Notes: generated by a model from the sequence alone, not told the origin. A stretch of 64,000 bases of DNA from Sapria himalayana (GCA_029783825.1 JAREIK010017858.1:124001-188000); one strand, 5' to 3'. Positions 46,001 through 58,202 are shown, counted from the first letter of the stretch. Numbers and translations are program-made.

Positions 46001-46466
46001 TTTATTCATATTTAAGTTTTAATATTTTATTAATTCGTACACTGATACTCATTTAGTTTTTAATGTTTATTATAATAAATAAACTTAATATTTTATTAAA
46101 TTTAATAAAATAAAAATTTTAAAATTATTTATTTATTTTAAGTTAATGATTAACTATTAACATTAACTAAATATATAAATTTTTAAAGTATATAATTAAA
46201 TAATTATAAATTTCCTTTTGAAATTTTAATTTTATAATTTCTTTATTTTTCTAAATTAAAAAATTAAAATTTTTTAAAAATTAAAACCCAGCTCAGACGG
46301 GCCATAACTGGCCCGTCCGGGCCAACTCGACACTATTTCATCACTGCCGGGCTGACGAGCCATGCTGGGCCTAATCTGATGAACTCGTGCTGGGCCCGGC
46401 AAGGCCCGATGGCTTGTTTGGGCCACTTAAACTGGGCCGGTCCGACCAGCCTATTTGACATCTCTA
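43057..46466 (+). mobile_element. hAT transposon of the hAT-A family (hAT-E), full length, decayed
   Basis: The left end TGGAGGTGTCGAACAGG and right end TTTGACATCTCTA match the hAT-A termini. Flanking 8-mers are AGATGGAG (43049-43056) and ACATGGAG (46467-46474), one mismatch. GC-rich subterminal blocks lie at 43060-43260 and 46290-46460. The internal layout (leader, CTCTCTCTC run at 43795-43815, transposase, AT-rich tail) parallels hAT-A without its nested insert, so this copy shows what hAT-A looked like before invasion. Confidence 0.9.
44030..45850 (+). pseudogene. hAT-E transposase, broken
   Basis: Ordered blocks on the plus strand: BED-finger remnant at 44085-44170, then at 44612-44866 MMKIFKKYKIQNKIFRIIFD, NASNNEVAIN, RCMCHIINLIAQAGMKACIP and ALENIHNSLKYIRIPHR. 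Next, 44888-45142 reads YVGCEHIVCDYVNNKSDGHI and ends with CNISSIFRKY. The dimerisation region is at about 45460-45720 (RYLDIDYCSI). It aligns throughout with hAT-A and with hAT-C. Stops and frameshifts make it inactive. Confidence 0.85.
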
Positions 46467-46859
46467 ACATGGAGAAAGTCTAGATTCTTATTATTAAATT
46501 ATTGAGACTCAATCATAGAAATTTTACTCGATTGGCTAAATGAGTTCGAACATGATTTTTTAGTCAAAGGATATTTGATGAATGAACCTTCTAGTCGTAT
46601 GTCAAATGAGACCTAGTTATAGATTAATTCCTATTTATTGATTATCATGTGATAATTCATTTAGTTAGAATTGATTTTAATCTTTTTATTTTTTCACGAC
46701 ATGTAAGATTTCTTGTGAGTTAGTTGCATCACTGTACTCATTACAAATAATATAGATATATGATATTATTTCATAATTTATGTGATTGAAACTAGATGGG
46801 CTTAGGGGGTGAAACTAAGTTATCACTTACTTTACACAATTCATTTAGTTAGTTATGTA

Positions 46860-48400
46860 CCATTTTAAAATTTTATCAGTTGATGTTGATGTGTTTGAAA
46901 GAATAAGACAAATAGATTAGCTTCTTAACTCTTGTTATGATATTTCTATATTCATTTTTAGAAAGTTTTTCAATATTCTAATGCTAGATTTTGTGATTAA
47001 GAGTTTTCTATCATATCAGAATTATATTAGTGATTTGTTTAGCATATATGAGATAAACTTAGTGTTGAGAAAATTAGAGAACAAAACTCTAATTTGTCAA
47101 GAAGAAGAAAACTACTCTCTACAAAAAGAGCACTCCACACTCTCTCAAAGAAGAACACTAAAGGAAAGCTTTCAAGCTTTTATTGATGAATTTAAAAACA
47201 CAAATACAAGGGGGGTATTTATAGGTTACAAGATTCAATATCAACCACACGATTAAATAGTAGTAAACTAATCCAAACCATTGAATAAAAAAAACATCTA
47301 CCTAATTTTGCCTAACTCTTACCTAACTTCCACCAAACTTCTACCAACCTTCTACCTACCTTCCACTAACACAATTTAAACTTTTACTAAATAACACATT
47401 AAACATTTACCAAAACAAAATGGGCTTTAATTGGGTTGGGCTTCAACTTGGGTTTGTCTTGAAGTTGGGTTGACATTGATTTTTAACACTTAGACCTATT
47501 AAGAGATATGTCATTCAATTTGTATTAGTAGTCGAGGAAGTAGTGGTCATGGTAGAGGTAAATATATGAGAGTTTTAGTTTAGTTCACATATTATGAAAA
47601 GATGGGTCATACCAAAGAGATTATTAGGAATTATTTTCAAAATGTGGTAGAGAACACTATAGATTGTTGATGGTGATAATCTTATCATCAAAGTTATTTA
47701 GGGGTATTCATAGAGTTTTATAACCATGATCCTTATTAGAGAGGAATATACAACATTTTTTGCTTGTAAGGCAATAGTTGATATTTCTCGGCTTTCAGGT
47801 AATGTTGTTGGCTTTGTGACCTGTCTTTTTACTTTAAATTCTTAGGTTATCGATATTGGAATCAATAGTCATATTATACGTAATCACTCTTGTTTTAATA
47901 TATTTTTTCTTTTGTTCAATAATTATTATAATAGTCAATAACAAATTATTAATAATTTTTGGTTATGTTAATATTTAGTATGATTATTTATTTTTTTTCT
48001 TATGTTATACTTATTCTTGGATGCACCATTATTTTTTTTGCTATAAGTTATATTTCTTGGTAACTCTATTATTTTATTTTATTTTCAATTAATATTTGTT
48101 CATGAGATCAGAAGATTAAGAAAAATATTTTTTTTGGGACTAAGGAAGACAAATTATATGTTTTTACTTTTATGGTTTGATATCTTATTAGATATTTGAG
48201 TTATGCTAATTAATTATTTATTCATTCTTAATTTGATCACTTAATATTAGCTAAATTGAAAATTTTTAATTCTAATATTTTGAGATGTCTTTATAATAGA
48301 GTGTTAAGCATGTTGGCTAGGAAATCACACCAAAGCTGCTTAACTTGCCCCCTAGATTTTGTTTTTGATCTTGCCTGTCATTAGTTTTTCACTTTCCATA
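46860..48400 (+). pseudogene. copia gag, protease and gag-pre-integrase remnant, split by a solo LTR
   Basis: Before the solo LTR the plus strand gives RQID-LLNS-like, then FVIKSFLSYQNYISDLFSIY, matching the end of the copia gag core. After it come a Gly/Arg-rich region (about 47530) and YYEKMGHTKEIIRNYFQN, the CCHC knuckle with Cys residues lost. Then FLGYRYWNQ/WVIDTGINSHII at 47840-47875 is the protease D-T-G site, and FFGTKEDKLYVFTF at 48130-48175 leads into a pre-integrase block (FDHLILAKLK) to 48400. Integrase is absent. Confidence 0.68.
47063..47488. mobile_element. Solo LTR with 5-bp target duplication
   Basis: It starts TGTTGAGAAAATTAGAG, ends GATTTTTAACA (TGTT...AACA), and is flanked by CTTAG at 47058-47062 and again at 47489-47493. 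A GTATTTATAGG box lies at about 47214. At 426 bp with no internal domains or second LTR, it is a solo LTR, the product of recombination between the two LTRs of one element. It sits inside the gag frame of an older copia element, which is the only reason the two gag halves are separated. Confidence 0.9.
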
Positions 48401-48419
48401 TATATATAACTTTAATATT

Positions 48420-48960
48420 TCTCATTCCTCTGATGTAATAACTTTTGTGATTGGTCTTCCTACTTAAAATTCTTAGTTTATTGACTCGGGTGCTAACAAT
48501 CATATCATAGATAATTACTCTGTTTATTATTTTTTTTCTTATTTCTTGAATTTTGTCATAGTCAATAGCTAACTATCAAAAGTCTTTAGTTATTGCAATA
48601 TTCAATTAGGCAATATGTTTCTTTTGTGTATCTTTTTTTTTGTTGTCCTGATAGTTTTTTTTATGAATTATCTTTTCAGGTAGCTAACTCTTAATTTTTT
48701 TTCTTCTATTAATATTATTTTACAGGATCAGAAGAATATGAGGAATACTTGTTCTGAGATTAAGCATAGTTGATTATACGTTCTTACTATTATGATAGGG
48801 TATCCCACTAAATGTCTAATTGTAGTTGATTTATTATTTGTTTATTTTTAACTAAGAATTTGAGCATACTTAATTATTAGCCAAACTAAGAATTATATAT
48901 TATAGTGTTAGAGATGTTTCTTTACTAGAGTGTAAAATATATCAATTAGAAAAATATACT
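48420..48960 (+). pseudogene. Second copia protease/pre-integrase remnant in tandem
   Basis: SWFIDSGANNHIIDN-like sequence (plus, about 48470-48515) is a second protease D-S-G site, followed by VFSYCNIQLGN, LQDQKNMRN, LYVLTIMIGY and a pre-integrase tail to about 48960. It repeats the domain set of 47800-48400 in the same orientation, so two copia pieces or a duplicated one lie head to tail. Confidence 0.62.
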
Positions 48961-50095
48961 ATGTTTTATATATTTTTTATCACACTTGTATGACATGATG
49001 TATAATTTGATTTGATATATTAAATTAAATTAAATGATAATTTAATTTAATATGCTTAGACATATAGGGACCTAATAGAGATGAGTCTCGAGATAGATTT
49101 AAATATTTTATTATATTTATTAATTATTGCATATGTTTTATTTTTACTTGATTGGTTTTTTTTGTTGGGCATGATTTTTTTTAAGTTATATTATTTAAAA
49201 GTAACAAATTAATTAAATAAATTCTTACAAATTATTAGGAGTGACAATGCATTATAGTCTTTGTTTGATATTTTTACTTACTGTAATGATTTTGATATTA
49301 CATATCAGATTAATTTGTTAATACACCTCAATAAAATGAGTGTAAAAAAAAATATTTAAATGAAATAATACGAATACTTTTTTTTATAGAAATCTTTCGA
49401 AACAATTTTGAGGTGATATGATTTTAGTAATAATTACCTCATCAATAGGATATTTTATTTTATTTTTATCATTGTATATTTTTTAAAATATTTAGCTTAT
49501 CTCTCAAAGTATTTGGGAGCACTTATTTTATATATGATTTCTCTTCATATCATGATAAAATGACACCTAATATAATAAAGTATATTTTTCTTAATTACTC
49601 TAATATCTAGAAATGGTATAAATATTATTTTCCCGAGACTAATTGAATATTAATAAGTCATAAAATTTTTTTTTGGATAAACCTATTTCTTTAATAAACC
49701 TAAGAAGAGTTAGGATCCAAGAGATATATCTAGATTTATTAATTTTTCTTATTCTCTTATAGTCCCACTTGGCTCTAGTTAGGAGAAAGAATCATCTCTT
49801 AATGATATTTATATTTGTTGGTTCACATTATGATAAAACTTTTCTAGTCATAATATGCACTAATATATGCAAGACACATAGATTTTGGATAGAATGAGGT
49901 TTTCTTTGAGAAAGAATCTCAATTGAGTATAGTCGATTATCAAAGACTATACTCAAATTTGTTATAATCTCTGCTTATAGGAAGTTGGGAAGAATAAACT
50001 TGATTATCAAAGACTTGAGTTTATTCTAGGAGAAGAGGACATGCATAGTTTGTTCGGAATGAATGAGAATCATTCGAGAAACTATATGATTATTC
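48961..50095. other. 1.1-kb stretch without recognised gene
   Basis: AT-rich. At 49910-50060 related sentences recur (TCGATTATCAAAGACTATAC and TTGATTATCAAAGACTTGAG, offset about 73 bp), giving a local imperfect duplication. No protein motif. Confidence 0.45.
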
Positions 50096-50467
50096 CATAG
50101 TTTTAAAAAGTGCAAGGCGCAAAGGTTTCTTGGAGCCTTGAGACGCAAGACGCACCTAAGGCGTGGGCTTTTGTGAAGTGAAATGTGACTTTAGATGCAC
50201 ATAAATTTTTATTAAATATGATTTTATTAATATAAAAATAAATGTTCCAAATATTTAAATAAATTTTGATGAAAAAAATAAATGAAATTATATAAATTTT
50301 AATATATAATTATAAATTTTGAGAATAAATGTATTTTTTAAAAAAATTATAGTATATAAGGCGCGCCTCTTCAGTAAGGCACATGCCTTGGAAGGCGAGG
50401 CACTATAGCTAAGGAGTGGTTGTGCCTTGAACCTAGGCGCGCCTTAAGCACGCCTTTCACAACTATG
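50096..50467. mobile_element. hAT MITE of the GGCGC-ended family
   Basis: Ends CATAGTTTTAAAAAGTGC and, inverted from the right, CATAGTTGTGAAAGGCG. A perfect 8-bp duplication GATTATTC flanks it at 50088-50095 and 50468-50475. It is 372 bp, AT-rich inside with AAGGCGC-type subterminal words, and has no coding capacity. Same family as hAT-B and, more distantly, hAT-D. Confidence 0.92.
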
Positions 50468-50506
50468 GATTATTCAATCGACTCTTATGACATTGAGTTC
50501 CGGTTA

Positions 50507-53213
50507 GAGCATCTCCAATGGGCTCGCTAAAAATATGAATATTGATGTTTTATTGAGTGTGCTTATAAAAATAGTGCTCCAGCACGCTTGCTATTTCAGT
50601 CGCATTTTTGTCCCATCCACTTTTCGCTCAACAAATATAACGAACATTTATCGCTCACCAATACTATTCATCAACTGCAAAATATTGCCGAACGTTCGAT
50701 AAATGTTCGAAAACTTCATGTCCATTCATCGGCTTACTGCTTCGATAAACGTTCGATGAACGTTCAATAAACATTTATCGAAAACTTCAGCTCCCTTCAT
50801 CAGCTGCAAAATTTTGCCCCATCCACTTCTCAAAAACTTCAACAAACTCCAGCTCCCTTTATCGAAAACATTCGATAAATATTTGAAAGCTTCACCAAAC
50901 TTTAGCTCCCTTCTTCGACATCAATTATATTGACTTTCAATTGCGTTTGCGTGAGCTATTGGGGAAGAACAGCCTCCTAATTAGCGTCTGTGGTAGAAGC
51001 TGGTTCATCGGCGTCAATCGACATCTTTGTTGTTGTAGGAGATGTTGTCAAAACCGAAAAAAAAGGAGGAAAGCCTCGTTGAACCAATCCTCATTTTGCA
51101 AAGATATTTACAAAATCGTGTCTTGATTTTCAATTCTTCGGCGTCATTCTTCTCCATTACAGAATCATGTTTGATTCTATAAAAATATTTACAGAATGTT
51201 TAAATAAACTTCTTGGTAAAACTAGTTGATAATTTTTCGGCGTTGAACCATTGCAGAATTGTGCCTATCCTATCCTCATTCTGTAAAAAAAAAGAGGAAA
51301 GCCCCGTTGAACCAATCCTCATTCTTCTCCATTATAGAATCCTGTTAGAATCATGATTTTTAATTCTTCGGTGTCATTCTTCTCCATTACAGAATGTTTA
51401 TAAATTCTTCATCCAATTTTTTTTACAAATACAAGTTGATAATTTATAATTTTGTGCTAAAACTAGTTGAAAATTATCAAGTAACTAGTTGCATAAACTT
51501 CTTGGTGGATGATGATTTGATTACATGTAATGCGATAAAAAATGTATTTTAAGTTCTTGGATTCGGAATTGTGCATAGAAATGATTTATTGATATATTCT
51601 GTTTTGATAAATTCTGTGTTTTTGTTATTCTTGGATATTTAGAATAATGAATATTGAATTCTTTGATTCAAAGTTGATTAAATATTTTGATAAATTATAT
51701 TTTTTGTTTGATAAATTCAACTTTATTATTTTAAGCCTCTTTGTTGGATTTGATGTTAATTTTTTCTATTCATGTAAATAAATATTGTTTTTATGTGGTT
51801 AACCCCTATTCATCTTTGTTCTTCAACAATGTATGTGCTTTGATGGATGAACATGGATATTATTTTACCAATCTATTGAATAAGCAACAAACGTAGGTGA
51901 GTTTAACACTCAATCTGTAGAACAAATAACTCGGTCTTCACCAATATCACCTCAAAAAGAATCAACCAGCAAAAAATATCGAGGCGTCAACTTTTCAATT
52001 CAGGAGGACTTAGTTTTAATCTCGAGCTGGCTGAATTCTAGTGTGGATGCTGTGAATAGGAATGAGCAAAAATCTAAACGGTATTGGCAAAGGATTTGGG
52101 AGTAGTTCAACAAATATAAACCTGAGTCAGATTGTAATCGAAATCAAGATTCTTTGATGAATCATTGGTCTTCAATTCAACTGGTCACCAATAAATTTTG
52201 TGATTATTTTGACCAAATTGAAAGGTTGAATCAAAGTGAACTTACTGAGAAAGATAATGTAGGAATGTATTTTAATTACAAGTGTGATAATATTATTATG
52301 ATACATAATTTAATTGTATAATTTTTATTTTAGATATACACCATAATCTATAAATTTTAGGTCCGTGATGCAAAAAAAGTGTACAAAGAACTTTATAAAT
52401 CATCTTTTTCATTTGAACATTGTTAGAATGAGTTGCGGTATACTCCAAAATGGATGGAGGATTCTCACTCAAAGAAACAAAAAACAAAAAGTGGTGCAAC
52501 TCCTAGCAGCTCTAATCCTTCAACACCATAATCGGTAAACATAGAAGATGATAGTGCGGGATTGGAGAGACCAATTGGAAGGAAGGCTGCGAAAAAGTGG
52601 GTAAAAAAATCAAATAGCAAACTATCTGAAGATAATAATTCAATTTTATCCTATTTTATTAAATTGTTTGAAGAAATGAAGGAAGAGAAAAAGAATATGG
52701 CAGAGAAGAAAATAACTTTTATGGAAAAAATGGTGGTTGGCGAACAAGAGAAGTTAGTTATTGAACAAGAGAATGTACAACTCGAGAAAATGGAGGGATA
52801 AAAAATAGTGTATCGATACGAGTGTTCTTCATCCGATTCAAGCTGAATATTTAAAGCGCCTCCAGATGAAAATCATGGCAAAGAAAATGTAGTTTTTCAT
52901 ATTCACCGATTTGCAACTTGTGTTATAATATATATTAAATTTATGAATGAATGTTTGGATTTATTTTTTTTTATTTCACTGTTTTAAATTTTATGACATG
53001 GTACAACACATATTCATTAAGACAATTTTACTGTTTTAAATTATGATATTTTTTAATTATATTTTTGAAAATTAGTTAAAGTTAGTTGAAATATTAAGCT
53101 ATTTTGCTGAGTTTGGTTGAAGTAAGTTTTGAAGATTTGCTATCTAAAATATTGAATTGATTATTTAAATATATTTTTACAAGTTATTTTGTTGAGTATG
53201 GTTGGAGATGCTT
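50507..53213 (+). mobile_element. PIF/Harbinger element without transposase (Harbinger-2)
   Basis: Termini GAGCATCTCCAATGG and, inverted from the right, AAGCATCTCCAACC, with TTA target duplications at 50504-50506 and 53214-53216. The GAGCATCTCCAA end and TTA duplication are diagnostic of plant Harbinger elements. The only recognisable protein is the Myb/SANT-like ORF at 51985-52800; I see no DDE block on either strand, so it would need a transposase from elsewhere. Confidence 0.9.
51985..52800 (+). pseudogene. Harbinger-type Myb/SANT-like protein, spliced, few lesions
   Basis: Exon 1 (about 51985-52265) reads RGVNFSIQEDLVLISSWLNS, NRNEQKSKRYWQRIWE, a stop, FNKYKPESDCNRNQDSLMNH and NKFCDYFDQIERLNQSELTE. 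An intron of about 95 bases ends ATTTTAG before RDAKKVYKELYKSSFSFEHC, then ELRYTPKWMEDS, GLERPIGRKAAKK and a Lys/Glu-rich coiled-coil tail to 52800. This is the plant Harbinger ORF1 family, often annotated as Myb/SANT-like or 'glutathione S-transferase T3-like'. Lesions are single-codon stops (W to stop at about 52105; two more later), so decay is recent compared with the rest of the window. Confidence 0.87.
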
Positions 53214-53216
53214 TTA

Positions 53217-54089
53217 CTCTCGGAAAAAAATATTTAAGATGTATTTAGTATTTTATGTCATATGTATTATCATTTTTATAATTTTTTTTTACTATTTTTC
53301 TTGATAGTTTTAAGATACTTAATTCTCTTTCTAAAATATTATCTCATTTAAGTTGTCATTAAGTAATATTGGAAGAGATAAATACACTTCTTAAATGGAG
53401 TTTGGGAATTAATATTTTGTTATTCAAAAAGTTTGTTATTAGTTGCTGCCCAATGTTCGCTATAAAGATAATCTATATGGAAAAATAAATCATTTTAAGG
53501 CAAAACTTATTAAACCAAACCTTGGAAGGGCCTTCAAGCATTAGAAATAGAAGATAAATTATATAATTAAACCAAACCTTGGAGCTATGAGGATCAGAAC
53601 TAAATAGAGATATATGATAATATTATCTAGTGCCAAGTGTATTAGTTGATATCTGATGAGCATTATATTTTTTTAGGGAACTTGTCAATGTGTAATTATA
53701 TAAATACTAACACACTAAATCTTATTTGAATTTCTAAGTTAAATGTATTTGTGGAATTATAGTAATAATGATGGGATGAATTATCTCATGGAAGTCTATG
53801 TATTGCAAGTATATATTGAAAGGCATGTCATAGTGTAATGATAAACATTTCCTCAGGTAGTGATAAGTCTCAAATTTAATGCTCATCAGACATAACATCT
53901 TGATTTTTGAGAGTAAGACTATTATGTTATTAACCTTTTTCAAATCTTCTATTAAAGTGAGAGTCTTGTGCACTAAGTATTATATACTCTATTTTTCAAG
54001 GATTTTTTCAGTTTGAAATTCAATTGTATTTCATTTTTATTTGTTATATTTTTTTATATTGTATATTTAAACCAGAAATTTTTTTATTA
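53217..54089. other. AT-rich stretch without recognised gene
   Basis: A short direct repeat AAACCAAACCTTGGA occurs at 53512 and 53570. Nothing else supported. Confidence 0.5.
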
Positions 54090-54943
54090 TTACCCAGCTA
54101 GGCAACATGCCCAGTAGTGCACCTAAGCTAGCTTTTTATTGGTCGAAGCTAGCTTGCATCACACCTCGATTGATCAGGGTTGGTGCTCGGGGCATGGCAA
54201 GCCAGACACAACCCATGCCCTTGGCTTGGTTTGTGCTAAGTTCAATGAGGGCTCGATCCAATGTCTCGGGTTATTAATAGATAGAGGTGTTAATAGGGCT
54301 GGATGGCCCGGACACGACTCTCGACATGGCCCTGTTCAGCCGTAGCTTGGCCCAGCGTGGTAGTTGGAAGTGTGCCTAGTCCTGGGCCGTGTTGTCCCAT
54401 GGCACGACTCATGCCATACTAGGCTGGCACAGGCTGTGCCTCGTGCTTAGCTAGGCACGATGTGTGCTTGGCCCGGTGGCATGATCCATTAACTCGGAAA
54501 TCCAAAACTGGCTAAGGATCATGGGTCAAGTCTCATCGGATGACCACCAATGGGTCGAGATATTATTTTATAAAAAATCTGCCATGCAAGCTAGATTTTG
54601 CCCGCGTGCCCGATTGCAATTGGCCTCCCACATAAACCAGTTACTCATTGTGTTTTTGTGCGAGGGGTTTCGTTGGGACAATTTGACACGGCCCTGCATT
54701 CAACTATACCACAGTGCCGTGTTGGGCTGGCTAGATAATTCTTATGTCATGCCAGGCACGGCATGGGAATCATACCGTGTCGTCTCTGGTACGGCACGAT
54801 GGCATGTCCGAGCCTAGCAAAAATGGGTTGTGCCAATATGACACAGCCCATTCAATACCTTATTAGCAAACCATGTGGCCATGTTAGGCTTCCCTCACGT
54901 AAGCATGGTAGATCATGCTCAATATAGTCATTTGCCACCTCTA
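54090..54943. mobile_element. GC-rich hAT terminal fragments
   Basis: TAGAGGTGTTAATAGGGC at 54282 and GTCATTTGCCACCTCTA ending at 54943 are oriented as left and right hAT-A-type ends about 660 bp apart. The interior is the GGCCCG/GGCACG subterminal type. The flanking 8-mers do not match, so this is a rearranged or composite remnant. The 54090-54280 part is similar GC-rich DNA, possibly from another copy. Confidence 0.55.
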
Positions 54944-54949
54944 CTTACA

Positions 54950-56319
54950 TTAGTACCAAAATGAAGTATATTATAAATTTTTATATTTTTCTTAGAAATT
55001 ATTTTATTTTTTAGAAATATAAAAAATAAGTAGTTGTTTCGAGATTCAGTGCAAAAACATGATTCATAGAGATGATGATAGTCAATTGCACGAAAAACTT
55101 TAATCACACTTTCTTGAGAAAATCATATATATTTTTACTTTTGTTGTTTTCTAATGTGATAGTCATTAGTCTATGAGCAAGACATAAATTTCAATTTGGT
55201 CTTCCATAAGAAGTCAAAATATATATAGGTAAATTGTTATATTTTCTGAGAGAAGATTAATTATGAAATTAATAATAATTTATATTCATATACAGATTAG
55301 TTAGACTGTATTTTTACAAAAATTTTGAAGAGGTGAGCTTACTTTTTTTTCTCAAAATGTATCTACGTACCGGATTGACGGGAAGTATTTCGGTTCATAA
55401 TTATTAGTTAGTTTTTTGTTTTTTGTATATGGATGGGAGTGGCCAACTTGTGGGATTTATCTTGCACATTTATTTTGTGAGTTTTATGAGTATGTCTTTC
55501 TATGCTTCCAATTTCTACAACTTCGATTAAAATCTACATGCTATGCTTGCTAACTACACGTACACTTTTAACTTTTTGCACAAAACTAACATTTTGCTTG
55601 ACTGCCTTGTCCCCTCAAAGAAAAAAAACATTCTGTCCAGAAATTAGGCAGAGAGTTCATGGCTGCTGGAATTGGCAGTAGTGGTGGGCATTTCACCAGC
55701 ACTTCTGTGTGATGATGCAAGCGTAGTAGAGATGATGGTAGAAACTCAAGATAGTTGGTGGTGTTAGTGGCATCCATGTGGGATGATGTCTTTAACGGGG
55801 TGAAGTGGGGGTGGGTGGTGCCGGAAAGAATTCTGGCCATGGTACATGAAACACTATTTTTTTCAGAAATCTTAATAATTTTTAAAAAAAATAAAAACTC
55901 ATTCTGATATATCATGTCACAAATAACTCATGTATCAAAAATTCATACAAACTCAACTTACAAACAATGTAAATAGAGAATCCTCTATAAATACTAATTG
56001 GTTTGATTAGGATTAATTATATGTTGCATGCTCACATTCATAAGTAAGAAAATGAGAAAATAAAAAATTAAGTACATCAAAGAATACTAGTAATTCAACA
56101 CTGACAGTACAGACAAATGAGAACCAATTATCTGGAGAGCCCCAACAATAATAGGATGGTCATGGTCAAAGAACATTTTTTCAAGATAACTCAGTATATT
56201 GGTCTACTGGATTAGGTGTCACGAATGATCAATTTGTGATCAATGCCAATTTTTTATCCTCTTAGTTTTAAAGCTTTCTTGTGTTTTTTTCATTGTTATT
56301 TTTATATTGTAATTTTTAG
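54950..56319. other. 1.4-kb stretch with no identified gene
   Basis: 55055-55180 is a diverged copy of the 25771 tandem unit (GATGATAGTCA, TTTTCTAATGTGATAGTCA). Around 55590-55850 is a patch of near-balanced base composition, open for 109 codons on the minus strand and partly open on the plus. I cannot assign it; it may be a host-gene fragment. Confidence 0.4.
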
Positions 56320-56520
56320 GCAAGTCTAGTAGGACCAGTTTGGTGGAATCTCAAAGGACCAGAAAAAAGCCATGGCATCAATAACAATAATGTTATCTAA
56401 ATGAAAATTTAAATCATTCATCCAAAATGGGCAAACTATGAACTCCTTGTCCAATATGTCGATGGGACAATTTTCAAGTGTTCATCATCCTTTAAGGGCT
56501 ACAACTGATTAACAAGTATG
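56320..56520 (+). pseudogene. copia gag N-terminal fragment
   Basis: The plus strand reads PKWANYELLVQYVDGTIFKC, which matches the copia gag start (L--YEL--YVDGTI--P). The preceding frame-shifted part resembles the SNY-LW region. No other domain follows. Confidence 0.45.
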
Positions 56521-58043
56521 TTTTTCTTCACCCTACGTGCCCAATATTTTCTTATCATATTTTGCTTTGCAATGTTCCCGATAAATTTTTTTTCCCTATA
56601 CTAAGACTGCTGTAATTGTATGCAGCATTTTGTACTTGTTGTTATTAGGCCATTGACAATTTGGAAATGTTTAATATTTCTAGAGATCTTGTTTTTTTAT
56701 TATAATATTAAAATAGATAAAATTAATAGAGAGTGATATTTCTTCTCTTTAATCTAAGTCTCTTATTTATAGAAATTTGGAAAAATCATGGAGGTGAGGG
56801 GATTGTTCCCAATTTATAGGACTCCTGCTTTAGTGTCTAATATAAGAGAAATTAATATCTTGATAACAATACTCTCCGAAAGTCAGAGATATTGTATCTA
56901 ATGAGCCTCAAATCTAAGATATTATTTTGAATAAGGTATTTGTTATTGTACTAAGACATGATTTTTAATATATATATATATATATATAACACAAGATTTT
57001 CATAGTTAATTAATTATATAAATACTTTTTTTGCTCAAATATATTTAAATTTAGAATTCTAAGGAAATCCTAGGAGATGGTATTTACGTAATTGCACATC
57101 TTGTGCACTAAGTTTACAAATACAAAAATATTTCATATGTAAATATTGTTTTCTAGCTTTATAAGAGGTATATTTCATTCTAAAATATTTAATATTTCTT
57201 TGTATATTGTTTTTTATTATAATATTATGGAAAAGTTAAATTGCTGACAGTTAAAGAAAATTCTAAATGAGATATATTTTTATTAATCTAGTACTTTATT
57301 TGTAAGAGTTTCAAAATTTTATAATTTAATATAATATTTAATATTACACAAAAATATATATATAATATTCCATCAAAAATGGTAATGATTTCATGGATAG
57401 TGATAAAATTATTCCCAATGTTCATATATATTTATAACACTTTTTGTTTATGATCATTACTTTTGAAAATAATTATTGGAATTTTCTCTTTAAAAAATTT
57501 GCCAATGAGAGTATGTAGGACAAAACTCGGATGAAGGAAAAAGGTATGGTGTGCCACCATTTATGTTGATGCTCATTTTGATGATGTCATATTTACTTTG
57601 TTTTTGATGTCTTAATGTTAAGATTTTAAAGTAGGCTCATTCTAATTTGATATATGAATTTTTAAATATGTCCACTGGTGAGGTTTTTTTGAACCATGTC
57701 GGAGGATTATTATTAAATCATATTTGTTGAACAACAATTTTGCCATTTTTTGAAGCTTGAGTATATAGAAAAACTTTGAAAATATATATTTAGTTCAATT
57801 ATCTTTAGTATATCTTCACTTAATTTGTGTACTTTATGTTTTATTATCTTCATATAATATTGTTGTAGAATCTTTGATATAAGATAATTCATGAGACATT
57901 TGAATATTATTTGTCATAGATCTTAATCATGCATACACATTTGTAATTGATTTTATGAATTATTAATATTTTTTACAAATATTCACTTAAATGATTGTAT
58001 GACACGTGTCCAAGTTATTTTCATTCAATCATAATGATATATG
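56521..58043. other. AT-rich flank of the complete copia element
   Basis: A TA run at 56966-56990. No gene recognised. The last 67 bases (about 57977-58043) recur at 63693-63760 on the other side of the copia element. Confidence 0.45.
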
Positions 58044-58202
58044 TATTAAGAAATATTTCCAACTGTAGTAGATGTATATCTCAGCTGGATCAAGACTTTT
58101 TGATTTTGATCCTAATATTGTTAAACTTAGTTTCCTATAAATTCATTGTTACACAAAGAAATGAAACTACTTGTTTTTGTTATACTTTCATTTTTTCTAA
58201 TA
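58044..58202 (+). repeat. 5' LTR of copia-2
   Basis: 159 bp, starting TATTAAG and ending CTAATA. The canonical TG...CA ends read TA...TA in both LTRs. A TATA box (CTATAAATTC) lies at about 58134. It is short for a copia LTR. ATATG precedes it and the primer site follows with no gap. Confidence 0.93.

Noticed and set aside
46981..47256. 91-codon ORF crossing the solo LTR edge
   Set aside because: The first half is copia gag and the second half is LTR sequence. It is a chance fusion at the insertion site.
55586..55915. 109-codon minus-strand ORF with balanced composition
   Set aside because: No recognised domain. Kept only as a note in the gap description because a host-gene fragment cannot be excluded.
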